Source of the DNA: GCA-016432345 sp964544105
GTDB taxonomy: Bacteria; Patescibacteriota; Microgenomatia; Levybacterales; UBA12049
NCBI GenBank assembly: GCA_964544105.1
Contig: CAZIZQ010000039.1
Span: forward strand, 1-6,641
DNA length: 6,641 bases
Reading direction: 5' to 3'
Of the stretch, positions 1-5,670 are shown piece after piece (within the stretch, counting starts at the first letter, position 1; the number at the start of each line of letters is the position of its first letter). The notes beneath the pieces are model-generated. The model was not told the DNA's origin and did not search any database. It worked only from the letters and a program-made list of their open reading frames with translations. The translations under genes and the position numbers were made by a program.

Positions 1-254
1 CCTTTTGGATTTTCTTGCACAACAAACTCAAGATTCAAACCAAAATCCTCTCCATTCTTCAAAAGGTTTTTAAAATGCCCGGCATGATCTGATGAACTGG
101 TGATAAGAACATCTTTAATACCAGCCCGTACCATGGCTTCTAAAGGGAAATAAATCATTGGTTTGTTATAAATAGGAAGAAGATGTTTATTTGTTACCCA
201 TGTTAGGGGACGAAGTCTTGTTGCCAACCCTCCTGCAAGAATTATTCCCTTCAT
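1..254 (-). CDS. rmlA: Glucose-1-phosphate thymidylyltransferase-like nucleotidylyltransferase, N-terminal part (3' end outside window)
   Basis: The first 84 residues are visible before the window edge cuts the gene. They begin MKGIILAGGLATRLRPLT, the nucleotide-binding signature of the sugar-1-phosphate nucleotidylyltransferases, followed by TNKHLLPIYNKPMIYFPLE (residues 21-39), which matches the RmlA/RfbA family best. RmlA joins dTTP and glucose-1-phosphate to give dTDP-glucose, the entry to dTDP-rhamnose and other surface sugars, in the cytoplasm. Two positions differ from the usual pattern: Ala11 where GxGTR normally has Gly, and Asn30 where YDKPM normally has Asp. The start is the only sensible ATG, 6 nt after the preceding membrane-protein gene, with no clear Shine-Dalgarno sequence, so translation is probably coupled. 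The exact nucleotide and sugar specificity cannot be fixed from this fragment; a UDP- or GDP-sugar pyrophosphorylase is the alternative. Confidence 0.85.
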   Translation of the reverse strand, partial: MKGIILAGGLATRLRPLTWVTNKHLLPIYNKPMIYFPLEAMVRAGIKDVLITSSSDHAGHFKNLLKNGEDFGLNLEFVVQENPK

Positions 255-260
255 AAAATT

Positions 261-530
261 TTACAATGATACAACAAGTAGAAACGATACAATCGTCATC
301 CCTAATGCACCAATTAGCGTATATTCTACCACAATTTTACTCGTTAAATCATGATTTTCCTTATGATGGAAAAGCCCAATCCCCACATACAAAAATGTTA
401 TTATTACAACCACAAGCATTTGCGCCTGTTTACTATAAGAAAACTGCAATGCAAGTAATATCCCTAAAACTATAATGGTAATAAGAGAAAGTACATATGG
501 AAGATGATCATGTATTTTTTTACGCATCAC
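261..530 (-). CDS. Small three-helix membrane protein, function unknown
   Basis: I do not recognise a named family. The 89-residue product has a short basic N-terminus (MMRKKIHDH) and three hydrophobic segments at about residues 12-30, 38-54 and 67-88, so it should be an integral membrane protein with almost no soluble part. The loop between helices 2 and 3 carries a His-His pair (55-56) and the polar stretch NHDLTSKIVVEY, the only part that looks like a conserved functional site. Translation can start at GTG (530-528), which overlaps the TGA of the CAP gene as GTGA, or at the adjacent ATG (527-525), which overlaps it as TGATG; an AGGGGG sequence upstream suits the GTG slightly better. It lies between the membrane-anchored CAP gene and rmlA and is surely co-transcribed with them, which suggests an envelope role but no more. 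Confidence 0.75.
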   Translation of the reverse strand: MMRKKIHDHLPYVLSLITIIVLGILLALQFSYSKQAQMLVVVIITFLYVGIGLFHHKENHDLTSKIVVEYTLIGALGMTIVSFLLVVSL

Positions 531-1354
531 AAAATTACCCCCTGCTTAATAAGCAACACAAACATTAAAATAAAACCTAAAAAAATAATATGATCTACAT
601 TATGGCCAACAAATCTAACAATCTTTTTTCTTTCAATAAATACAGCGTCTGCAAACAAAACTAAAATAAAAACCGATAATGTCCCAACCACAATGTACCA
701 AGAGACCTGACCGGTATCAATCATTGGCTTATTAAGAAGCATCGAGGGAACCTGACCTAGCACTTGAGGTGATTGCTTTGCCAAAGGAACACCTTGGGTA
801 TTGCCAAACATTTCAACAACAAGCGTTGTGTTTTCATTCAGTAATTTACCCTCTAAAACTGCAAATCCAACATCGCGATAATTTGGAGAAAGCATGTTTT
901 CTTTATGCGTTGGACTTTCCATCCATGCCTCAATAATGTCATCAGATTTAGTAAAACCACGAGCCAAATTTTCCCCCGCATAAACGTAATCGTACTGTAC
1001 CTGACGAATAAAATACCATGGCGTTGTGCCGTCTGGCGCATTATGCGCCCAGTAATTATTAGCAATCATATTTTCCCCTTTAGAAAAGGCAGCACTCGAC
1101 AGTTTTTCATTAAGAAAAAGTGCCGATAATCCCATGAGTTGCCGTTTATCATTTGTTAAATCAAGTAATCTTTGTACCGATATATCTGTTGTTGCTCCTA
1201 AAACTTCTGGGAATGTTATCTTTGCTTTTACCACTCCCAATTGGACAGAAAAGAAAAAGATAATGATAAAAACTAAAAACTTATGATGCAGCAGTTTTGG
1301 CCGGAAATTATTGTGTTCGTGAGGAAGAAAAAATTGGTGCAGAAATTTTCTCAT
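527..1354 (-). CDS. Membrane-anchored CAP (SCP/PR1/YkwD-like) domain protein
   Basis: The 275-residue protein has a basic N-terminus, a membrane helix at about 26-42, and a CAP domain at about 60-187. The CAP cavity residues are present: His104 (YWAHNAPDGTTPW), Glu128 (AGENLARGF), and His150 and Glu152 (SPTHKEN), followed by NYRDVGFAV and EMFGN. CAP proteins of bacteria are extracytoplasmic and mostly of unknown biochemical role; the tetrad is intact here, so the fold is probably functional. Unusually, the domain is followed by two further hydrophobic segments at about 219-240 and 254-271 separated by a basic ERKK loop, so the protein is held in the membrane at both ends. A TAG two codons upstream forces the ATG at 1354. 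The start lacks a good Shine-Dalgarno site. The gene lies 18 nt after tsaB and overlaps the next gene. Confidence 0.9.
   Translation of the reverse strand: MRKFLHQFFLPHEHNNFRPKLLHHKFLVFIIIFFFSVQLGVVKAKITFPEVLGATTDISVQRLLDLTNDKRQLMGLSALFLNEKLSSAAFSKGENMIANNYWAHNAPDGTTPWYFIRQVQYDYVYAGENLARGFTKSDDIIEAWMESPTHKENMLSPNYRDVGFAVLEGKLLNENTTLVVEMFGNTQGVPLAKQSPQVLGQVPSMLLNKPMIDTGQVSWYIVVGTLSVFILVLFADAVFIERKKIVRFVGHNVDHIIFLGFILMFVLLIKQGVIL
538..543 (-). promoter_or_regulatory. Shine-Dalgarno site of the small membrane protein gene
   Basis: AGGGGG lies 7 nt before the GTG at 530 and 10 nt before the ATG at 527. It sits inside the last codons of the CAP gene. The spacing favours the GTG start but does not exclude the ATG. 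It is one of the few clear ribosome binding sites in the window. Confidence 0.5.
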
Positions 1355-1360
1355 TGCCTA

Positions 1361-1377
1361 ATTAGTATAACACTAAT
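1361..1377. repeat. Short inverted repeat between tsaB and the CAP gene
   Basis: ATTAGT (1361-1366) and ACTAAT (1372-1377) are perfect reverse complements separated by ATAAC. The repeat overlaps the tsaB stop codon and the possible -10 element. It could be an operator half-site pair, but with only 6 bp arms in AT-rich DNA it may be chance. There is no U-tract, so it is not a terminator. Confidence 0.3.
1364..1372 (-). promoter_or_regulatory. Possible extended -10 promoter element before the CAP gene
   Basis: The 18-nt gap between tsaB and the CAP gene contains TGTTATACT on the minus strand, an extended -10 (TG-n-TATAAT type, five of six matches in the hexamer). Upstream, TTGACC (1389-1384) resembles a -35 but the spacer would be only 14 nt; at 17 nt the hexamer is TTGTTG. 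Transcription would start about at the ATG, giving an almost leaderless mRNA, which fits the missing Shine-Dalgarno site. AT-rich DNA yields such matches by chance, so this is tentative. Confidence 0.3.
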
Positions 1378-1684
1378 ATATTGGGTCAACAAATCCTCCA
1401 ATTGGCATGTTATTTACCGAAATGTTAAGGGCAAACGAGAGCGCATTGGCAATAGAAATTCCAACGCGAATACCGGTAAACGAGCCTGGCCCGGCATTTA
1501 CCTCTATATCTGTAATATCAGATAATTTTAAGGAGTGCTTTTTAAGGAGCTTGTCAAAAAGAGGCATAACCACCTGTGCTTTTTGTCTACCAATTTTTTG
1601 TTTGATATTATCTGTTTTTCCATTCCATCGCAGCCCAACAACAATATGATCATTGCTTGATGTATCTATTATTAAAGTAGTCAT
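1373..1684 (-). CDS. tsaB: Minimal TsaB-like protein, tRNA t6A37 biosynthesis
   Basis: TsaB is the non-catalytic partner of TsaD in transfer of the threonylcarbamoyl group to A37 of tRNA. The first half is clearly TsaB: LIIDTSS at 4-10 is the first ASKHA phosphate-loop strand, and AGPGSFTGIRVG (64-75) is the family signature, preceded by a QVVMPLFDKLL helix that corresponds to the dimer-forming region. The product is only 103 residues, against about 230 in E. coli, so the second ASKHA domain is absent. The last residues, FVDPIY, resemble the xEPxYLR tail at the end of full-length TsaB, suggesting an internal loss rather than a broken 3' end. The ATG overlaps the tsaC stop (ATGA), with AAAGGA just upstream. 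No frame after the stop continues the family sequence, so a frameshift is not the explanation. Confidence 0.85.
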   Translation of the reverse strand: MTTLIIDTSSNDHIVVGLRWNGKTDNIKQKIGRQKAQVVMPLFDKLLKKHSLKLSDITDIEVNAGPGSFTGIRVGISIANALSFALNISVNNMPIGGFVDPIY

Positions 1685-2277
1685 ATATCCTTTGTCATGC
1701 TGAATGACACGGAAATTGCTCCACTACGTACTATTTCCCACGGCTTTTTTGAACAGTCAATAACTGTTGATGCCATCCCCACAGGACAAACTCCTGGAAT
1801 AACATAGTCAACTAATTTTGTGAGTTCTGGATTTAAATCCTCATACCGATAAGGTGTTTTTTCACCATGAAAATTTGCCGAGGGACCCAAAATACCAACA
1901 CCCAAAACCCGAATAAGTTTTCGGGCAATTGTGTGATTGGGAATCCTGACTCCAACTGTTTTTCCTCCCCCGCGAACAAGACTTGGTACAGTATCTTTAC
2001 TTTTTAAAACAATTGTCAATGCTCCAGGCCAGTATGGCTCGATAAGTTTATCAACAACTTCTTGCGGTATTTCCAAAACATATTTTTTGGCCATTGTAAC
2101 TGTATCAACCAAAATAGACATGGCTTGTGTCTCCGGACGTTTTCTAAGTGCAAAGAGCCGCCCTATTGCATCTTCATTATCTACCCTACACCCAATACCA
2201 AATGCAGTATCTGTTGGAAAAATTACAATCCCCCCCTCTTTTATTATTTTAATAGCTTTTTCAATATCTAAACTCAT
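1681..2277 (-). CDS. tsaC: L-threonylcarbamoyladenylate synthase (TsaC/Sua5/YrdC family)
   Basis: This cytoplasmic enzyme makes threonylcarbamoyl-AMP from threonine, bicarbonate and ATP, the first step of tRNA t6A37 formation. The 198 residues cover a single complete YrdC domain: FPTDTAFGIGC (20-30) is the usual YPTDTxYGLG motif, RKRP (45-48) the start of the KxR site, YWPGALTIVL (82-91), VGVRIPNH (108-115), GPSANFHG (131-138) holding the SxN pair Ser133 and Asn135, and the closing VRSGAIS (183-189). There is no C-terminal Sua5 domain, so it is the short TsaC form. The first Lys of the KxR motif is Arg45 here, a conservative change. The ATG lies inside the last codons of tsaE (17-nt overlap) with AGGA 9 nt upstream, and the end overlaps tsaB by 4 nt, so the three are translationally coupled. 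Confidence 0.95.
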   Translation of the reverse strand: MSLDIEKAIKIIKEGGIVIFPTDTAFGIGCRVDNEDAIGRLFALRKRPETQAMSILVDTVTMAKKYVLEIPQEVVDKLIEPYWPGALTIVLKSKDTVPSLVRGGGKTVGVRIPNHTIARKLIRVLGVGILGPSANFHGEKTPYRYEDLNPELTKLVDYVIPGVCPVGMASTVIDCSKKPWEIVRSGAISVSFSMTKDI

Positions 2278-2677
2278 AGGTTATTTTCCTCTTATTCTCA
2301 TCCATATATTCAAAATAAACATCTATTCTTTTTTTAGGTAACAAATCCCCAAGCCTCTCTGGCCATTCAATAACCACAATATTCTCAGAATTTTCTAAAA
2401 TCTCTTCTATCCCTAAACCTTCAATATCATCTTTACTCTGAACTCTGTACAAATCAATGTGATAAAATTTCTTAAATTTCAATTTATAAGTCCTGACAAT
2501 AACAAATGTTGGTGAGATAATTCTATTTTTTATTCCCAATCCTTTTGCAATCCCTTGAGTAAAAGTTGTTTTCCCCCCACCTAAATCCTCATGCAATGCA
2601 ACAACTCCTCCACCAGTAAGTTTTTTTGCAAATTCTTCCCCAAGACTTTGGGTTTTTTTATAGCTATCTGTAATCAT
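2261..2677 (-). CDS. tsaE: tRNA t6A biosynthesis ATPase TsaE
   Basis: TsaE is the P-loop ATPase that recycles the TsaB-TsaD complex during tRNA t6A37 synthesis in bacteria. The 138-residue product is close to the usual family length (E. coli 153) and has all landmarks in order: P-loop LGGGKTTFTQG (32-42), SPTFVIV (55-61, switch I threonine Thr57), FYHIDLYR (71-78, the Walker B-like Asp75) and VIEWPERLG (102-110, the conserved Glu-Trp). One oddity is the first glycine of the Walker A motif: the family reads GDLGAGKT, while this protein reads EDLGGGKT, with Glu30 encoded by GAG. The Lys36-Thr37 pair is intact. The ATG overlaps the last codons of the lamin-tail gene by 14 nt, preceded only by a weak AAGAAG. 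It is followed directly by tsaC and tsaB. Confidence 0.95.
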   Translation of the reverse strand: MITDSYKKTQSLGEEFAKKLTGGGVVALHEDLGGGKTTFTQGIAKGLGIKNRIISPTFVIVRTYKLKFKKFYHIDLYRVQSKDDIEGLGIEEILENSENIVVIEWPERLGDLLPKKRIDVYFEYMDENKRKITYEFRY

Positions 2678-3551
2678 CTTCTTGACTCTTTTTCCAACTT
2701 CGAAACGCTAGTATACCAGACCCTGAAAGAAAGATAAAACCAATACCCATCGAAATCTTTGAGAAATCAAAAAATGATTCTTCAGATTTTTGTACAATTT
2801 CTGTAGGCATTGCCGACGGCGTTGCCGTAACCATTTCTCCCAAAATAGATGTTGGACCCATATCCTCTTTTTCATCAAAATTATCTTTAGTTACCATTTT
2901 TGCCGTAGTTGGAGTAACAACTTTAACTGTGGGAATCGATGTCGCAGAAGGAGTATTCGTTGCTACTGGTTTTGAGGTTGCCGTTGGCTTGATTGTGGGC
3001 GTAGAAGTCGGTGTCTTTGTTGGTGATGGAGTATTTGTTGGAGAAAGTGTTGGAATTAACGTAGGACTAGGGGTACTAGACAATTGACAAATACTATCTG
3101 TTGAATTTGGAAGATCTAGTATCTCCCAGATCGAACTACCATTAGGTACTCTACTTGCTGAATTGCTTGGAGATGGTATTCCTATAACTCCACCTGTCCC
3201 ATAAACCACAGAATTTACTTCGTTTCCATTATTATTTTTTAAAGTTATTGTGTCTCCCCCAGTATTATTTAGCCACCCACTCCCTCTACTAAATAGTCTG
3301 AATCCCCCCGGCGTGATACAACCACTCAAATCAATATCATCCGTCGTTTGTGAATTGCTATCAACAAGTCGCCATCCATCCAAAGTAATAATTTCTGTGG
3401 GAGAACTATTATATAGTTCGACCCATTCAGGATCGCTATTCGAACTAAATTCATTAATAACAACATCTGCTGCAAAGGAGGATTGAGAAAAAGACAAAAA
3501 GATAAAACAATAAAAAATGACTACCGCCCATGAAATGAGCTTTTGTTTCAT
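2664..3551 (-). CDS. Lamin-tail-domain surface protein with Ser/Thr/Pro stalk and C-terminal membrane anchor
   Basis: The 295-residue protein starts with a signal peptide (about 1-27, ending SSFA before ADVV). A lamin tail domain (LTD) spans about 28-125: VVINEFSSNSDPEWVELYN at its start and LDGWRLVD, GGFRLFS, GGDTITLKNNNG and VNSVVYG follow in the typical order. Residues 158-215 are a low-complexity stalk of TPTP-like repeats, then a short acidic stretch. A hydrophobic helix at about 266-284 followed by RSWKK fixes the C-terminus in the membrane with the LTD outside. Bacterial LTDs are extracellular and often sit in surface or nuclease proteins; the role is presumably adhesive or structural, which is inference. 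Cys78 and Cys155 could form a disulfide. There is no sortase motif. The ATG lies 3 nt after the C39 gene stop, with no clear ribosome binding site, so it should be coupled to that gene. Confidence 0.9.
   Translation of the reverse strand: MKQKLISWAVVIFYCFIFLSFSQSSFAADVVINEFSSNSDPEWVELYNSSPTEIITLDGWRLVDSNSQTTDDIDLSGCITPGGFRLFSRGSGWLNNTGGDTITLKNNNGNEVNSVVYGTGGVIGIPSPSNSASRVPNGSSIWEILDLPNSTDSICQLSSTPSPTLIPTLSPTNTPSPTKTPTSTPTIKPTATSKPVATNTPSATSIPTVKVVTPTTAKMVTKDNFDEKEDMGPTSILGEMVTATPSAMPTEIVQKSEESFFDFSKISMGIGFIFLSGSGILAFRSWKKSQEDDYR
2922..3074 (-). repeat. Low-complexity Thr/Pro/Ser-coding repeat region
   Basis: The DNA for stalk residues 160-210 of the lamin-tail protein is a run of imperfect short repeats of ACT/CCA/TCC-type codons, for example two near-identical copies of the plus-strand pattern GGAGTATT(T/C)GTTG. 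It is strongly C+A biased on the coding strand. This is a protein-level repeat; its length may vary between strains. Confidence 0.55.
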
Positions 3552-3554
3552 TAT

Positions 3555-4790
3555 CTAAAAAGCTACTTTATATATTTCGCGAATACTCCCAACAGAATAA
3601 TAGTCGGAAAAGGGAATATTGCGACCATTTGGCTCAAATGGGTCATTCATTTTATAATTTCCGTCGGAACCGCTAATCAATACAACAAAATGATCTGCTA
3701 TTGGTCCCCCATCATAGGATATACCAACAACCACAGGATGCCCGGCAGAAAGATTTGAATTTATAGCATCCCGCACCCGGTTAGAAGATCTTCCATCGGC
3801 GGTGATGGCATATTTTAACCATGCAGGATAATAAGAAGCAAAATTCTCCGGTATTGAATTTATTGTTTGAGGAGTTACACCTCTATACCCATAATGGGTA
3901 TACACCATTGCCATTGAGGTGACCAGACATCCATCGCTTGCGAGCGTATACTGAGTGTGATTTAGCGCATTATTGCCCCACTGGGAATCACGCTGATTAT
4001 AGTAACATCCCCAATCATCACATGATGTCTGATTACTCAAAATACTAGCTCCCCCACGACTAGCAGTAAAATTAGAAAACGCCCGAAGCTGCGCCTCTGC
4101 TTGCGCAAGTAATCTTTGATAATTTGCTTCATCTCCCTGGGTTTCTGTTAATAATCTTTGTCTATTTTGTTTATCAACAGTTAGTTGTTTTGTATATGCC
4201 TCGAGTTGTCCTTTTAGAGCCTCTACCTTTTTCTTTTTATCTTCAAAGATATTTTTTTGCGTTACATAGTCATTTTTTGCCTGTTGGGTGGCAAAAACAA
4301 GCTTTTTGTCATTTTCCTGGGCAATTTTTATGTAATCAAGGCGGGAAAGAAAATCTGATGCGTTATCTGACGAAAGCAACATCTGAAATGGCGGAATACT
4401 GCCAACCTCGTATGTAGCAACAACCCTATTAACCAATATTTTTGTTAAATTCTCTAGCGATTTTTCTAAAGTTTCTATTTTTTTTGTGGCAGTTTGAATG
4501 TCTCCACTTATTGCCACGATTTGATGTTTGGTTGATGAAATCCTTAACTCGGTAAGTTTAATCTGGTTATCCATAGCAGCAATTTGTGAAGATAATGTTC
4601 TTACCTGCCCCTGCTTCTCTTTAACTTTATTTTCTAAATCATTAATTCTGTTTTGCAAATCCTGCTGCTCTTTACTGGTATCAGGCGTTGGTGTAACCGA
4701 AACCGTGGGAGTAGACGTTTGAGCAAACGCAGTAGGAAAAAAAACTATTGATAGAAAAAGAAAAATAACTATTTTTTTGTATATTCCCAT
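3555..4790 (-). CDS. Exported coiled-coil protein with C-terminal C39-like peptidase domain; probable FtsEX-controlled cell wall hydrolase
   Basis: The 411-residue protein has a signal peptide (about 1-23, PTAFA), a short Thr/Pro linker (24-38), and a long coiled coil (about 40-235). Inside the coil, ILVNRVVATYEVGSIPP and FQMLLSSDNASDFLSRLDYI (residues 118-154) match the hallmark loop of PcsB/CwlO/EnvC proteins. A C39-like papain-fold domain follows (about 257-411): YYNQRDSQWG (Gln266, oxyanion), DGCLVTSMA (Cys288), ADHFVVLI (His367) and NDPF (Asp383) form a full catalytic set. Cys257 and Cys262 may form a disulfide. PcsB, CwlO and EnvC are regulated by FtsEX through the coiled coil, and this gene sits 13 nt downstream of ftsX. 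The inferred role is peptidoglycan peptide cleavage during division or growth; a protease for a secreted peptide is possible. The gene has no Shine-Dalgarno site, and the in-frame TGA just upstream makes the ATG at 4790 the first possible start. Confidence 0.88.
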   Translation of the reverse strand: MGIYKKIVIFLFLSIVFFPTAFAQTSTPTVSVTPTPDTSKEQQDLQNRINDLENKVKEKQGQVRTLSSQIAAMDNQIKLTELRISSTKHQIVAISGDIQTATKKIETLEKSLENLTKILVNRVVATYEVGSIPPFQMLLSSDNASDFLSRLDYIKIAQENDKKLVFATQQAKNDYVTQKNIFEDKKKKVEALKGQLEAYTKQLTVDKQNRQRLLTETQGDEANYQRLLAQAEAQLRAFSNFTASRGGASILSNQTSCDDWGCYYNQRDSQWGNNALNHTQYTLASDGCLVTSMAMVYTHYGYRGVTPQTINSIPENFASYYPAWLKYAITADGRSSNRVRDAINSNLSAGHPVVVGISYDGGPIADHFVVLISGSDGNYKMNDPFEPNGRNIPFSDYYSVGSIREIYKVAF

Positions 4791-4804
4791 AATTCATAAT
4801 TCAT
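4788..4804 (-). repeat. Tandem heptamer ATGAATT placing three ATGs in three frames at the hydrolase start
   Basis: Reading from the ftsX stop, the minus strand shows ATGAATT twice and then the true ATG, so start codons lie at 4804, 4797 and 4790. The first overlaps the ftsX stop as TAATG and opens an 11-codon frame that ends in TAG at 4769; the second opens a different frame. Only 4790 gives the signal peptide. No Shine-Dalgarno sequence lies in front. Confidence 0.6.
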
Positions 4805-5670
4805 TATTTGAGATACCGCAGTACGGCGAAAAAACTCGAGATAAATCCTAAAAATAATGCCAATAACAATTCTATACCAAATAACTGGAAGAAAAAAGAC
4901 ATTGGAAGCGGGAAAAGCGGAATACCTTTTAAGAAAGCCGACAAAAACGGCGTGGCGTACCAAAACAAACCAATTCCCAAAAGCCAGCCAAAAAATGCGC
5001 CAATTACCCCATAAAAAATACCTTCAAATATAAACGGCCAGCGAACATACCAACTGGTCGCGCCAATAAGACGAACAATTTCAATTTCGTCTTTCTTTTG
5101 AGATATTTTAATGCCAATAATAATGACCATTAAAAATATAGCATCCAGCGCCAGAATAACACTCAAAGATACTCCTATTTTTCTTAAAGCATTTGTCCAC
5201 GCAGAAAGATTTTGTATCAGGTCTTTTTGAAATATCACTCGATCAACATGTGGTGATTGACCAAATAAGTCCGAAATCGAGGAAAGATCTTCTATTTTGA
5301 CGGTTGAAACTTTAAGAGCTGCTGGCAAAATATCTGCTGTTACAAGTTCTAAAAGAAGCGGATCATTCTTGTTTTGCTCACGGTAAATACGTAGCGCCTC
5401 CTGCTTAGAAACAAAGGTAACCTCTGCTATCTTACCTGTATCTTCAACCAGCTTTTGCAGGGCATCTATTTGTTCTTGCTTAGTTTCTTCCTTAAAGAAT
5501 GCTGTGACTTGTGGTACAGATTCAAAATACGCAATAATTCGAGACGAGCCAAAAATAAGAAAGGCAAAGAATGTAAGCACAAAAAAAGTTTGGGCCATGA
5601 TAAATATGGCAGCGAATGCCTGGTATGGAGACCGACGAATGTGACGCCATGTTGTATTAAGATGCCGCAT
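4804..5670 (-). CDS. ftsX: Cell division protein FtsX, membrane subunit of FtsEX
   Basis: FtsX is the membrane half of FtsEX, which passes ATP-driven conformational change to extracellular peptidoglycan hydrolases rather than transporting a substrate. The 288 residues show the family layout: a cytoplasmic N-terminus with WRHIRRSP, TM1 (about 20-42), an extracellular domain (43-165) with VTFVSKQEAL (84-93) and ILPAALKV (114-121), TM2 (about 166-188), the cytoplasmic coupling stretch KKDEIEIVRLIGAT (192-205), TM3 (about 214-238) and TM4 (about 261-284). The extracellular domain is the part that binds PcsB-type coiled coils. The ATG overlaps the ftsE end by 14 nt and has AAAGGA 4 nt upstream, one of the best ribosome binding sites in the window. 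The partner hydrolase is presumably the gene that follows immediately. Confidence 0.97.
   Translation of the reverse strand: MRHLNTTWRHIRRSPYQAFAAIFIMAQTFFVLTFFAFLIFGSSRIIAYFESVPQVTAFFKEETKQEQIDALQKLVEDTGKIAEVTFVSKQEALRIYREQNKNDPLLLELVTADILPAALKVSTVKIEDLSSISDLFGQSPHVDRVIFQKDLIQNLSAWTNALRKIGVSLSVILALDAIFLMVIIIGIKISQKKDEIEIVRLIGATSWYVRWPFIFEGIFYGVIGAFFGWLLGIGLFWYATPFLSAFLKGIPLFPLPMSFFFQLFGIELLLALFLGFISSFFAVLRYLK

Noticed and set aside
1355..1377. Rho-independent terminator after tsaB
   Set aside because: The 6-bp AT-rich stem has no following U-tract and overlaps a coding end; it would be too weak.
1355..1684. TsaB truncated by a frameshift
   Set aside because: Only 18 nt separate the stop from the CAP start, and no frame there or beyond encodes the missing TsaB domain, so there is no split remainder.
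1937..2341. Plus-strand open frame of 134 codons
   Set aside because: It lies antisense to tsaC and the end of tsaE, whose family motifs are clear; the plus-strand translation has no domain character and is a shadow.
2922..3085. CRISPR-like or minisatellite array
   Set aside because: The units are irregular, codon-phased and explained by the Thr/Pro/Ser stalk; there are no constant repeats with unique spacers.
4124..4417. Plus-strand open frame of 97 codons
   Set aside because: It is antisense to the coiled-coil region of the hydrolase; its sequence is the reverse of coiled-coil codons and shows no recognisable features.
4769..4963. Minus-strand open frame of 64 codons across the ftsX end
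   Set aside because: It is out of frame with ftsX and the hydrolase, both well supported. Only its last 11 codons are of interest, as the decoy start noted above.
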